A DNA stretch of 64,000 nt from Fusarium oxysporum f. sp. lycopersici 4287 (Eukaryota; Ascomycota; Sordariomycetes; Hypocreales; Nectriaceae). Shown here in pieces: positions 23,085-35,068 of this stretch. The stretch's first letter is position 1, and each line of letters starts with the position of its first letter. Location of the stretch: contig NC_030992.1 of assembly GCF_000149955.1 (NCBI RefSeq), positions 2,283,477 through 2,347,476 on the forward strand, in the 5' to 3' direction. Made by a program: the position numbers and the translations under genes. Under the pieces are notes generated by a model, which was not told the origin of the DNA, made no database searches, and worked only from the letters and a program-made list of their open reading frames with translations.

Positions 23085-23830
23085 CTATGGCGAGTTCTTC
23101 TGTTGCGCCGCCTTTCTCACCGACTCCGGTACGATGCCAGCGGCCATTTCCTTTGCCCGCTCGGCATTCTTGTCTGCCGCCTTCTCGGCCTCGACTTCAG
23201 CCAAACTACTCTCATCCCGTGAGGGTCCAGTCTTCTCACCGGTCTTCAAAATCATAAACCTCCGCACCATCTCCTCAAACGGCACCTCGCCGCGGAACTG
23301 TGTGACTTTCTTGATATTGGTTCTGGTGACAGGAGTATGCTCTTGCCCTAGCATTCGGTCGCGGGCAACTGTCTTGGCAGTCATCATGAAGCGTGAGTCC
23401 TTTGGGCCGTCGACGAATTCAAGTATGGCACTCTCGCCCTGATCATATGTGTTCTTGGACTCGGTGCGCACGACGCGAGTATAGCCTCCCTCTCGGGTCA
23501 AATATCGGGTTCGCAGCTCGCCTAGCAGTTTAGGTAGGGTTATGGTGGGTGTCTAGCGAAGAACCTTACTGTTAGCATGGCCTTTCTGAATAAACCTTCT
23601 TGCGGTATACATACATATAGGATACCCTGTGCTGATCTGCGAGCAGGCTCGTTGTCCCTCTTCGCCAGTGTGATGAGCTTCTCTGCCATGCGCTGAGCTT
23701 CCTTTGCCTTGGCGTAAGTTGTGTGGATATGTTCGAATTGGACGAGTTGAGTGACCAGACCGCGCAGCAAGGCCACACGGGCTGCTGAATTGCGACTCAG
23801 ATGTCGGTACTTGACAGTACCACCAGCCAT
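23085..23830 (-). CDS. MRPL8: Mitochondrial large-subunit ribosomal protein bL17m
   Basis: Exon 1 at 23830-23615 (72 codons) and exon 2 at 23552-23085, joined in phase 0 by GTATGT...CTAG, give 227 residues. The bL17 core is clear: KYRHLSRNSAARVALLRGLV, TQLVQFEHIHTTYAKAKEAQ, MAEKLITLAKRDN and LRTRYLTREGGYTRVVR. The C-terminal 100 residues are an alanine- and lysine-rich mitochondrial extension absent from bacterial L17. It belongs to the large mitoribosomal subunit near the exit tunnel (family knowledge). It is divergent from the Mic12 gene. Confidence 0.95.
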
Positions 23831-24261
23831 TGTGGCAGATGGTTATAGTGGCAACTGACTGGGGAGGGATATCAACTCAATTGAAAAGCGGTACTCGTGT
23901 TATTAAAGGTGTTTTCGATAGTTCTTCGCTTTGCACGTGGGCAGCTCCAAATCCGTCCAAGATACGGTATCTTGGTGGTCAGTTTTGGTGGAGGGAAATT
24001 TTTGGCTGGGCCTTTTTCGGAGCCGGCTTGTCTTGTCCGCCGACAGAGCCTCTGCGCTACGTCAACCCACCACCAACAGAACCTCTTCAACAGCTCTCCA
24101 AAGGGAAAATCGCACGCGTCACGAGGGCAATTGGGCTCGCGCACGCTATGAAACGTTGTATCTAAGCTTCATTCGACCCTCACTCTCGGATTGGTCGTCT
24201 CTGATACATCAAGAACCCGGCAAATTACCGCATCTCGGTCAACCGGGCAAAGCTCTACATC
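23831..24261. promoter_or_regulatory. Shared divergent promoter, bL17m and MIC12
   Basis: 431 bp between two genes for mitochondrial proteins. Short open frames cross it but look spurious. No motif is claimed. Confidence 0.5.
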
Positions 24262-25051
24262 ATGGGCTTCACCACTGGTTTTGTACGCAACTCGATGAGC
24301 CAGGCTGAAATAATCTTGCAAAAGATCGTATGCTAACTTCGAATGTTAGACTGGCGGCGTCACTCTCACTCTCTCCCTCGCCTACCTCTCTGTGCTTGCT
24401 CACCAGCGCACCCGCGAGCAACAAGGCTCTGCCCTTCGCGCACAAGCTCTCGCTATCCAAGGGTTGATCGATCCTCTTCCACCACTACCTCCGCCCACAA
24501 GGTCTGAAGTCGCCGCTGCTCAGAGGGCTCGGACCGTTGAGATTGCCAAGGATCGATGGAACACCGAAGTTGAAAACGCCGTGCGATGGGTGCAGCACAC
24601 TGACTGGGTTCAAGTGCGCGAAGGCCTCGAAGATACTGCATCACGGCTATGGGCCCGAGCCTTTGGCGCTAGACCCTCGGAAGCTGTTGGCGAGGCTGGG
24701 CGAAAGGTTACGGAGACTGAGCAACAGGCCAAGCCCATCATAAAACAGGGGGCTGCTAAGCTTGGTGATGCTAGTGGAAAGGTAGCGGCAGCGGCCAAAG
24801 GCGCTTTCCAGAAGGCCAAGGCTGAGAGCAAGGACTTCGCCAGTGTTGTTCTGGATCACAGCAAGGATAAGGAGAATGTCGATATCGCTCAAGAGGACGG
24901 TACTCTTTCAGCACTGACTCCCGTGGAGAGGGCGCTTCAGCAACGATTCAGCAAACCTGAGGACAAGGTGAACAAGACAGTGGAAGAGGCGCTGAATGAC
25001 AGATACAAGCCCATGGACGCGAGAGATAACACCCAATTGAGAGGGGTCTAA
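24262..25051 (+). CDS. MIC12: MICOS complex subunit Mic12 (Aim5)
   Basis: A tiny first exon, 24262-24282 (MGFTTGF), joins exon 2 at 24350-25051 (TGGVTLTLSLAYLSVLAHQR) across a 67-nt intron with CTAAC. The total is 240 residues. One N-terminal membrane segment (VTLTLSLAYLSVLA) is followed by the Mic12 signature ALAIQGLIDPLPPLPPPTR and a conserved stretch KDRWNTEVENAVRWVQHTDW, then a helical Ala/Lys-rich tail. Mic12 is a subunit of the inner-membrane complex that shapes crista junctions and links the Mic60 and Mic10 modules. The short first exon is easily missed and is needed for the correct N-terminus. Confidence 0.92.
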
Positions 25052-25378
25052 AGGAAAGTCGTTGAACAAAAGGTGGGCTGGTTGACGATGAGTGGGTGAA
25101 CGGTGTGAATATTTGTTGTACATTGCTATCTGTACCACCATTTCTTAGAGTCACCCGAATAGAAACCAAGCTTGGCAACGCTTGGTATGATAAACTGAGT
25201 TGCTGTACTAAATGAGTAATGTGATAAAAGCTACTGATCACCTCTCAATGCGAACTACCTATATACAGACCCCTTATTTGCAAGCAAGCAATCCCTTTCT
25301 CTATGCGGTTGACTGCGGCTTTCCCCTTACATATACCAATAAGTCATATACCAACATTGGACTTATAAACGAAGGATC

Positions 25379-25867
25379 ATGACTGGCGATGACTCCAGAG
25401 GAGGGGCAAGCAACTGCAAAAGCCATTACAGTGAGGGCCAGCATAGCAACAGTCATGCCAAGGGCCACCACAGCAAAAGTCATCATGATAAGAGCAGTAG
25501 GCCGGAGACAGGCACCAGGGCTACTGAGGACCTATACGGCATGGAGTCGGGGGCCAACAAAAAGAAGAAGCGCTGCCATCATCGTCCCAAGCCTAAGCCG
25601 AGACTCCCAACTGACTTCCTTGCCCTTCTGTGCTGGGATTCTTGGCTCCCGTGGCCGATTGATTCCAAGAAAACCCAGATCGACAAAGCATCGCGCAAGC
25701 ACAAGAGGTCTAGGAAGAGAACATCTCACTCGGGCACCTCACATCGTGTGCAATCTTGGGTTCGGGAGGTGTCTTCTCAAGTGGCACCCTCCGTTCCCAC
25801 GATACCGCCAACTGTGGCATCTCTAGCACCATCAGGCCCCCCTTCACATTCAGTTTCGTCATCCTAG
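25379..25867 (+). CDS. Hypothetical His/Ser/Lys-rich protein
   Basis: A 162-codon frame beginning at an ATG. It is low-complexity: a His/Ser/Lys segment (HSNSHAKGHHSKSHHDKSS), a basic patch (KKKKRCHHRPKPKPR), one hydrophobic piece (FLALLCWDSWLPWPI) and a Pro/Ser tail. No known domain is visible. A second frame that overlaps it (25756-26061) could be a downstream exon, and the opposite strand is also open in parts, so it may be noncoding. Confidence 0.3.
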   Translation: MTGDDSRGGASNCKSHYSEGQHSNSHAKGHHSKSHHDKSSRPETGTRATEDLYGMESGANKKKKRCHHRPKPKPRLPTDFLALLCWDSWLPWPIDSKKTQIDKASRKHKRSRKRTSHSGTSHRVQSWVREVSSQVAPSVPTIPPTVASLAPSGPPSHSVSSS

Positions 25868-27123
25868 CCGAGGCTGCAGAGGCTGCTTCGAATAACGGTA
25901 AGAATATGGATAGAGGTGCACTCACATCATGCAATGCTAACTTTAGTGAAAAGGGCGGACCAAGAAACAACTCAGTGCCAAGTGCTCTTAATCCAACACA
26001 GTGCTCACCGACATGGCAGGAGTTTTGGTGCGGCTTGAAGGATAACAGTTCACACAACTGATGAGTATATGTAGGAGGCTGATGGGACAGCAGCGGGACT
26101 TTTGGTCGACGAAGATCCGAGACAGAAGCAGATGGTTTAGCGTTGGAGACAAAGACGAAAAGAACAGCAACGCCTGCACAGTGAAGAGCACCAGAGACTT
26201 ACCTACCTTATGCAAACAAAAAGAAATCGGTATGGACATTTGGCATCGATAAGAATGCCGGCGGAGAGACGGCCACCTTCTCTGTATGAAACAGAAAGTG
26301 TGTATGCGCGGAGGACAACAAACTGTGCGTTTAACAGGTGACGGTCCTGAAAGTAGAGCACAACGGCCTGCAGGTCAAATGGTAGTGTACAACTATGAGC
26401 CCAGTGCTTGATATCAAGAAATGGGACCTCGCAGTGTCTTCTGATGCCCAGCATGATAGGTGATGAACTTCCGAGAAACGACGTTGCCTATGACAGCTAC
26501 AGCTGGTCCCTTTGATGATGGGAGATATTCCGTACTCTATATTTATCTGTTCAGATTCGCTTTTTGTTTTCCAGTCCTCCGATAAGGAATAATCCATACA
26601 TCAGCTTGACTTCTCATTTCAATTTCTGTTATTGCATTCCCGTTTCCATGGTTGAGTCAATCCACTGTGTCTTAAGAGCGTGGTCAGCAACTGACGAGAG
26701 CTAGCCAAAGAGGAATTAAGATGCTATCAAAACGATAAACCAAAACTCTGGAGGCTTATGGCATGCAACTCCCTGTCTACCTACTCGAATCCCGGGCAAT
26801 GTACCTATAGTATGGTAATTGAACACTGCCCACCTCAGTTTGGCGGGCTTCTTTTCACGCACCATTTGTATTCAGAGTTTTGTATCACAAGCCTTAGACT
26901 TGATATGTATCTGAGTCGGCAACCTAAGTCAGAAAAAGGTTCACAGAACTGGATAACGCCGGCCTGGGACAAAGGCTTCAGTTATGGCTCTGCTTGTTGA
27001 TGCCTAAAGTTACATCGCTGCAATAAACCTAAAGGTAAGGTAGGTACCTTCTTATATAAGGTATGTACCATTATTCTCAGAAGCATTTTGTTTTCTGTGC
27101 TTCATCCATTACTCACCAACAGA
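25868..27123. other. Intergenic region with no recognised gene
   Basis: Only short, overlapping open frames without domains. A TAGGTA/TACCTT cluster lies at about 27028-27068, directly upstream of the phosphoesterase gene, next to a TATATAA-like word at 27053-27060. Confidence 0.4.
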
Positions 27124-28032
27124 ATGCTTTTCGGCACACAGAAAACCGACCTCGACGTATTGTTGAATCGTCCACGTCCCACCAAATGGCAAGAATTCTG
27201 GTCTAACCCGTGCATATTTCTTGCGCATTTCTTATACACTCGTCGTCGCATTATCCACGAGCCTCCCGCAAATCCCATCTCTGTTGTGTGCATATCAGAC
27301 ACGCATAATTCTCAACCTCATCTACCCTTCGGAGATATACTCATTCACGCCGGAGATCTTACACAGTCAGGATCGTTAGGAGAGCTAAAGGCTACTATTG
27401 CTTGGCTCAACTCTCAACCACACACACACAAGGTTGTCGTGGCAGGAAACCACGACTTACTGCTCGATCAAGGCTGTGATCGTCGGGGGCAAGCAGCAGC
27501 TGAAGGAGAATGCCTAGACTGGGGAGACTGCATTTATCTTGAGAATGACACCACAACCGTTACCTGCGACAGCGGACGAAGTTTGAAGATATATGGATGC
27601 CCTCTATCACCTCGCCACGGAAACTGGTCGTTTCAATACCCGCGAAGCAAAGATGTTTGGTCAGGTACTGTTCCGAACGATATTGATGTTCTCGTCACTC
27701 ACGGCCCTCCTTTTGCCCATCTCGATCTAAATCTCGGATGTTATTATCTTCTTCAAGCGCTTTGGCGCACCCGTCCTCTGCTGCATGTTTTCGGGCATGT
27801 ACATGAAGGATATGGGTAGGAATCTGTGGTTTTTGATAGACTTCAGAAGACATATGAGAAGGCTTTATGTGATGGAAACTTATGGAGTTTAATGAAGCTA
27901 TTCAAGGAGTTTTTGAGATCGCTACCAACGAGAAAGAAGCAGGTGACGACGACCTGTCAGCTTGTGAACCCAGCAATGGTTGGCGGACTAAGAGATAATG
28001 AGAAGAGACAACCAATCAAAGTTATTATTTAA
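27124..28032 (+). CDS. Calcineurin-like phosphoesterase, reading frame interrupted by one TAG
   Basis: From the ATG at 27124 the frame shows all metallophosphoesterase blocks: CISDTHN, ILIHAGDLTQSG, VVVAGNHDLLLD, VLVTHGPP and VFGHVHEGYG. These are the metal-binding Asp, His and Asn residues of the MPPED-type family. A TAG at 27817-27819 ends the frame after 231 residues, right behind GHVHEGYG. The same frame is then open for 70 more codons (ESVVFDRLQKTYEKAL ... LVNPAMVGGLRDNEKR) to a TAA at 28030-28032. LVNPA-x-VGG near the end is the usual C-terminus of this family, so the tail is part of the ancestral protein, about 302 residues in full. The stop could be a recent nonsense mutation, a read-through site, or a UAG removed by RNA editing. 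The physiological substrate is unknown. Confidence 0.82.
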
Positions 28033-28082
28033 TTTTCTTGTCGAAGTGACTAAAAGAGCACCTGAGTGCCATGATTTCCGCC

Positions 28083-28673
28083 CTAAACAAAGGCCACATG
28101 TGGCTCAGTAACAATTATGTTCATAGCCAGAAACTCGGCGCTTCGGAACCTGTCCTCTGGCGTTTCACCAGAAGAGTTTGGGATGGTGATCGGCTCATCC
28201 AGACGACGCACAGCCTTGGCCCAGGATGGTTGAAGTTCAAGAACTACTTCACGGGCACGCAGTTCCGCCTCGGCTTCTGCACCAGCAATGATCGCAGGAC
28301 ATCCCCGTGGTAAGCCTCTTTCAATGAGTCGGTTGAAGACCTTTGCGAGGTAGTGGGTGAGAACAGCAAGGATCGCATAGCGGGCTGGGTCTGTATCTTC
28401 AGGATCCGGGATAGCCTTCACAGACCATGTAGATTGTTTGAAGAAGTACTCCATCTCAGAGCGAAGCCCGGCGGTATATCCAACGACGAGGTACTCGTAC
28501 ATTCGGTAGAGGGACGCGACAGGGTTCTTTCCCTTGGTAAGCGCTGGCTTTCCCTGGCGCTCATGTCGTTGAGCGAGCAACCAAGCAACTTCCGGAGCAT
28601 CGTGCATTTGGCCAGAAGAAGAGAGACAGTTGAGGTTCTGGTAGACAGCACGGATTGCTGGAAGACAAGGCAT
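28083..28673 (-). CDS. Hypothetical protein, 196 residues
   Basis: The frame starts at the ATG at 28673 (MPCLPAIRAVYQNLNCL). The reading frame extends upstream without a better start. The product is mostly helical (SLYRMYEYLVVGYTAGLRSE, RYAILAVLTHYLAKVFNRLI, EAEAELRAREVVLELQPSW) with no domain I recognise and no clear membrane segment. It lies tail to tail with the phosphoesterase gene, only 50 bp from that gene's final stop, and head to head with the nucleotidyltransferase-like gene. Coding potential is supported by length and the absence of stops only. Confidence 0.5.
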   Translation of the reverse strand: MPCLPAIRAVYQNLNCLSSSGQMHDAPEVAWLLAQRHERQGKPALTKGKNPVASLYRMYEYLVVGYTAGLRSEMEYFFKQSTWSVKAIPDPEDTDPARYAILAVLTHYLAKVFNRLIERGLPRGCPAIIAGAEAEAELRAREVVLELQPSWAKAVRRLDEPITIPNSSGETPEDRFRSAEFLAMNIIVTEPHVAFV

Positions 28674-29011
28674 GGTGGACGCTTCTATGAAACAGTTAGA
28701 TTCTTTCTTGTCTGTGTTAAGTATTTCTTCGGAAGTTCCATTGATGTCCTTCATACATACCTTTTTGACCATACGTGAATTTCTAGAGTTGTTAGTTCTA
28801 AGTTTGAGAAAAGGTCGTTCTAATGCAAGAATGAAAGTAATATACCTAGAGCACGAATCAACACCTTTGACCGGCACTGGCTCACAGCTGCAGTGCTCTG
28901 CCTAACATTTCCGCCTCTGAATTACCTAGCCTCCCATTCTAATATCTGCATCAACTTTGGTCATCACCCATAATCGTTTAAACAGCTTGTATTTTGCACG
29001 ACGACAGCACC
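28674..29011. promoter_or_regulatory. Divergent intergenic region
   Basis: 338 bp between the hypothetical minus-strand gene and the nucleotidyltransferase-like gene. No element was identified. Confidence 0.4.
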
Positions 29012-29734
29012 ATGGGACAGGCTGCGTCCAGGTGGGCGCAGAGAAGAGGTGCAGATACACTGCGCGAGCTAATTCCCCAGAAGACGCCTGGTCATGATGT
29101 TCCAGCTCCAAACTTTCGACGTGAAACTCTCCTTGCAGCTCTTTCAAACGTGGCGGCTGCGATCAACAAGAAACATGGAAACGTCACCATCATCGCTGTT
29201 GGCGGCGCAGTCAACACCATTTATCTGCAGTCTCGTGAGGCTACGCACGATGTCGACTTCTTCAACGACAATCTGACACCTGAAGACTTCGAGCACCTTG
29301 TGGCGGGCATCCGGTCTGCATCAAAGAAGGACAAGACATTGACTTCAGAGTGGCTCAACAACCGCACTATATTCTTTATCCCAAAGGATAAACAACGAAC
29401 GCTCTCGCAGCAAGCATATGAACAGCGGGAAGTCATTTTCGAGGAGCCTGGCTTAACTGTACTCGCTGCGCCTTGGGAATATGCATTCTGCTGTAAGATC
29501 GATCACCTTTCTGGAGCTGGGTTCCATACTCCTGAGTCATACGATGCGAGCGATGCTGTTGAATATTTGCACCGTTACTTGACCAAGCTGAAGCTTGAAA
29601 ATATTCCAAAATCAACCGTCCAGGCCTAGTATGCTCAGTTTTCGCTTGAATGGAATGCCAAGATAGACGAAGTTCTTCAGTCTAATAACGATTTATATGT
29701 AAAGCGCTTTGGGGTCAAGGCCCCCATCATCTAA
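29012..29734 (+). CDS. Nucleotidyltransferase-fold-like protein, reading frame interrupted by one TAG
   Basis: From the ATG at 29012 (MGQAASRWAQRR) the frame has 205 codons up to a TAG at 29627-29629. The motif IAVGGAVNTIYLQSR followed by THDVDFF resembles the GG...DxD core of nucleotidyltransferase-fold proteins, such as the DUF6036/AbiEii-like group in fungi. After the TAG the same frame stays open for 34 codons (YAQFSLEWNAKIDEVL, then DLYVKRFGVKAPII) to a TAA at 29732-29734. The pattern W-Y-x-x-F-x-L in this tail suggests that the TAG replaces a Trp codon (TGG), but this is inferred. The full protein would have 240 residues. Catalysis and substrate are unknown, and the N-terminal GQAAS is not a proven myristoylation site. 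Confidence 0.72.
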
Positions 29735-30828
29735 TGCTTTGCGCACTACAAAACGCAGGTACAAAAGTCATGCCTATAGGCCATCAAGAAACATTGCTAA
29801 GTACGAGAAATCAGACTCTCTGTGCTTCCACGATCCGAGGAAATGCCAAACATTGAATCACGCGATAAGGAGCTTGTTCGGTAATATGGCATGTCTTTGC
29901 GGTGGCATCTCCGGAGCACCCCCCACTTGTTCCGGCCTACCGGCAGCGGCCGGAAAGAAGAGCGTCAAGGGCGGGGCGGGGCACGGAATTAGAAAAGTCG
30001 GGGCCGTTATTGGCCTGCGGGGTTGGGGCTGGCAGTTTTCCACGGCTTCTTGAGATAAGGTAGTCAATGGATTGATCTAATGGATCTTTGGAAGACTTTA
30101 GACGCGTTCCGGGAGATTTGCCATATAATTCGGAGTTCCGTCATACCTAAGACTAGAATCTGGTGACAATTGATCGAATTGTCTAATCCATCACAACGGT
30201 TCCTCCGAGTCAACCCTTGTAAGAAATGTCCCCAAACAGAAGGATTCCGAGGTGTTTTTAAGGGTCTCTCTGCTGGTTCGATGACAGTGAAGCGAGGTCG
30301 GCAGTCGCCGGCGCAGCTCAGCTAAGACAGTTGAGGAAATTTTCCAGTGGCAATCGGTAGCGATTGGGCGATATTATGGGGTCGGGGGTGGATTGATTCC
30401 TCTGATTGGGCAGAACAGACTTTCCGAACTTGACCGACCACGCCGCGTGCACATGCGCAAGAAGGAAATCGCTGACGGGCTCAGTTATACCAGCGCTCTC
30501 ATTGGCAATTGCTGTTCTATCTCAGGTTCTAGTCCCCAACACCCGACCTTTATTATCTTTTCCCTCCCCAACTTCCATCTTGTCTTACTCTGCTCCTTCA
30601 GATCCTCTCGATACCCCTTGTCTTACTGTTCGTGATTTGCTTTGTTTCATCTTCCAATCGTCATCCTTCCGACCTGTCCCGCCATCACAAGGACCCCCAG
30701 TTGACCGTTGAATTTTTGGCCACCTTACGCCCGAGGCCCGCCATCTGTTTCGCCCTGAAACTTTCGCTCTTCATCCTTACAAAACCAACCATCTTCTGTC
30801 CAAACCACCATCAATCGTAATCGCCATC
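29735..30828 (+). promoter_or_regulatory. Upstream region of HEM2
   Basis: The first part includes a GC-rich patch (about 29920-30040, GGGCGGGGCGGGG). From about 30530 to 30828 it is a pyrimidine-rich leader. Three ATTGG words (inverted CCAAT) lie at 30363-30367, 30405-30409 and 30501-30505. Confidence 0.55.
30363..30505 (-). promoter_or_regulatory. Three CCAAT boxes upstream of HEM2
   Basis: ATTGG occurs at 30363, 30405 and 30501, which reads CCAAT on the minus strand. In fungi the CCAAT-binding complex, with HapX, controls heme genes according to iron supply. The motif is short, so function here is a proposal. Confidence 0.4.
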
Positions 30829-32050
<1,222 letters not shown>

Positions 32051-35000
32051 GGATTGCAAATTCTACATGTGATACAATGAGATTTATCTTAGGGCGTTGG
32101 CAGGTGTTTGGACGAAAATGTGGGCGTTTCATAAATCAAGGAAGGGAACAAGGGATTTGATTATATCACATCAAAAGGGACTATACGAATGGAATCAAGA
32201 AGCGCTCGCTAATGAAAGACAATATACATACGAACTTGGTGTTAAATCCAATTGACTTGATGTCACTGATGCTTGTTCATATATGACACCGATAAACTCA
32301 ACAACTTCAACAAATATAGCTAGGTAATGGGTTGACAGGACTGCAGGCTGAGTCGACGATCAAGTACAGATTGTATAGCGCGGTGGGCCATGAAAAGGAA
32401 ATGTAGCGTATCTGTCAGGCTCTACTAATGCTGCTGGGGTTCGGTTTTGGATGAATGGCAAGCACAGATGACGTGTCGTCTGTTCAGCTCATCTGTCAAG
32501 ATGAGGTCGGCGAGAAACTAGATGGCTGGCAGTGAAGCGTGATAGTGATAGTCGTGTAGATCACAGCACACTTTGAAACCATGGGCAGAAGCAGGTCCAC
32601 AGGGCGATGTTTGCAAGGTTAGTAGATGCGAGATAGGACCTGGCAAGCTTATATGTTTTACGGTACGAGGTAGTGAGGATTGGTACCTTGTGGTCAGTTA
32701 GCTACTTACGGTATTTGGCAGACTGAAGCAGATATAAAATCATCGATGCTGAGGTGTACAGTGCATAACACATCATGCATAGATTCAAAATACGGTATCA
32801 AGACGCAACATGAACACTGTCTATTCGCCAGCCCCTATCGTCTACGATGGAAATCTGGGTCCTCTTGTTTTTGTCGTCGTCAGCTGTGAGCTCATGAGGC
32901 GCCGTGTTGACGCGCTGGGAGCTCTCCCTTCCCTGAAGCAGAGCCCAGTTTTTCTCCACATGAGAGTCCAGTTGTCGTGTCGGAGAGAGCGAAGAGGAAA
33001 ACAAGCTTTATTGGTTGTTTCATGTTGACGATTGAGATCGGCCGCAGAGAAGAGGATTTGAGATCGAAGTCAGGACGAACCAACAAACGAACCAACTAGT
33101 TTGCCAAGTGTTGATCGACTACGCACCAAGTTAGTATCCTCAATGATGTCTGGGTTCACATAGAGCTCGAATTAGCTGGCCGCATGAGTTATGCTAGAGG
33201 TTATGGCTCTTTTACAGTTTAGGATGGTGTCGTGTTTGAGTTACGCTTCACCGGGAATTTAGACGAGCTGTAACGCCGGGAATACTACCTTGTGTGCTGC
33301 CGACCAGTCGTCTTAGATGGCAGCTTGAAGTGGCGCAGATGATAGATGATGATGGGCCGTGTGATCATCAGGGCGGATCTCTCATCTTGCGTAACTGAGG
33401 ATGTGCTGTTCCTCAATGGCTCTGCCGTAAAGTCGAAGCCGCTTAGCCGAGCCAAACATTTATATGCAACCCTTGAAGCTCTGTACTGTTCAGATGAGAC
33501 AATATCTGGTGCACCGGTGGAATGCCTGCATCACCAGTCTAGATATCCATAGCAGTTGAAAGGGTAGGGGAGGCTATAGTACCTTACGTACGCGCGTTTC
33601 CGAGGGAGCATCCCAGTATCTGGAACCCTACATGTTGGAAATAATTGGGCCTGGCGGGATCGTTTGGGCGTTATCATACTTGTGTGGTGGGTCCAAGTTA
33701 GAGCGGGTTCGACGTCAGGGCGAAATAATGCATATGAAGAAGAATAATAGAGTCGTCGATTTGAAAAATATCTGAGAGTCTATAATTACTGGAGTATGTG
33801 CAACAACAATCGAAATATTAAGAAGTCAAGAATAATCCTGCGAAAAAAGGTATGCAGTTAAAGTTATCCAATAGACGGAAATAAAGAAACAGGCAGATTT
33901 ACAGGGGTAAAAACCTTGGCTTTTTCTTAGCCAATGCTTATTACTTACCTGAATCGACACCAGTTTTAAAATAGATGTCTCACCATGGCGTGGAAAATAA
34001 AGGTATCATGGCATTGTCTTTGTAAGCGGCAGCCTTCGGAAACCTCTGTCGTCTTTGATACACATATGATGTTTTAGGTGCGTTTCTTTAAGCCGCATTA
34101 TCCATCTGCCTACCTTATACAATGATAGAACGTTATGAAATTCTAGCATCTTGACACTTTCTATTTCATGCTTAAACTGATATCTGAGGAAAAAATCGGT
34201 TATCGGCATCATATCAAGCACTTGTCATGCAATCATCAACCATCTTTTGCTATAAAAACTCCACAAAGATGCTGCAGATCTCCATTCTTTGCCCCTGGTC
34301 CTGACTAGTGTGCGGCTTGAACTGTCGAAGATCGGTAGAATGGTGGGCAATGTGGATATGCATTCATGGCATTTATAACCTGTATTATACTATTATGTAT
34401 GCATATGAGGAAGCGAAGCAGGGCGTTTCAAGGCGAATGGAGACGTTGAAACACAGCGTGTCTCCAGTGATAGACGTTTGGTTCATGGGACGGTGCGAGT
34501 TGATAGGCCGTCTCTGTCCGTTCGTGTGAACATCTGGAGCTGAAGCTGGAACGGGAACTGCAGGTGTCTGTCACTTGTATAGCAGTGACACTGTGAGATA
34601 CTGTATAACCCTGACTCCCAATCCCAACACTATGTATACCATAGTTTGCCTTTCCTTGTTTCCTTCTCTTCGTCGTCGTCGTCGTCGTCGTCCTTTGTTC
34701 TCTACATCAACGGCCGTGTTTCTTCAGTACCTACAGAGACTACAAGAGATCCCCTGGTGGCCATCTCTTGGCATCTCTAGTCCTCACTCTCCTCCTCGTT
34801 TCCTCCTCCACAGCTGATCTCTCGGCAAACACTCGTCCAGATTTCCTCCAGTTTTTGTTTTACTTTGGTCAAAACTGTTCTATTTGTTTCCTGTACCGGT
34901 GATTGAAAGATTATCACACTCCTTCCATTTATGTCATTTTTTGTTCCACGCTTCCACTTGGTAACTCACGCCCTCTTTCCTTCCTACCTTGCGTCCTAGG

Positions 35001-35068
35001 CCACTTCCTTCCTCGTTTTCCATCTCTGCCATCTCAGGACCGTCCAAAAGATCTCTGAACTTTCAACT
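32051..35068. other. Three-kilobase intergenic region
   Basis: No gene with a domain, and all open frames are short. The right end (about 34640-35068) is pyrimidine-rich and probably forms the promoter and leader of the acyltransferase gene, including a CGT repeat at 34671. Confidence 0.45.
34671..34692 (+). repeat. Trinucleotide microsatellite (CGT)7
   Basis: Seven tandem CGT units in the leader region of the acyltransferase gene, likely variable between strains. Confidence 0.85.

Noticed and set aside
25301..25486. Hydrophobic minus-strand frame opposite the His/Ser-rich frame
   Set aside because: The hydrophobicity is the antisense shadow of His/Ser codons and there is no supporting domain.
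27817..27840. 24-nt GT...AG interval that could remove the TAG as an intron
   Set aside because: Too short for a spliceosomal intron, and it has no branch site.
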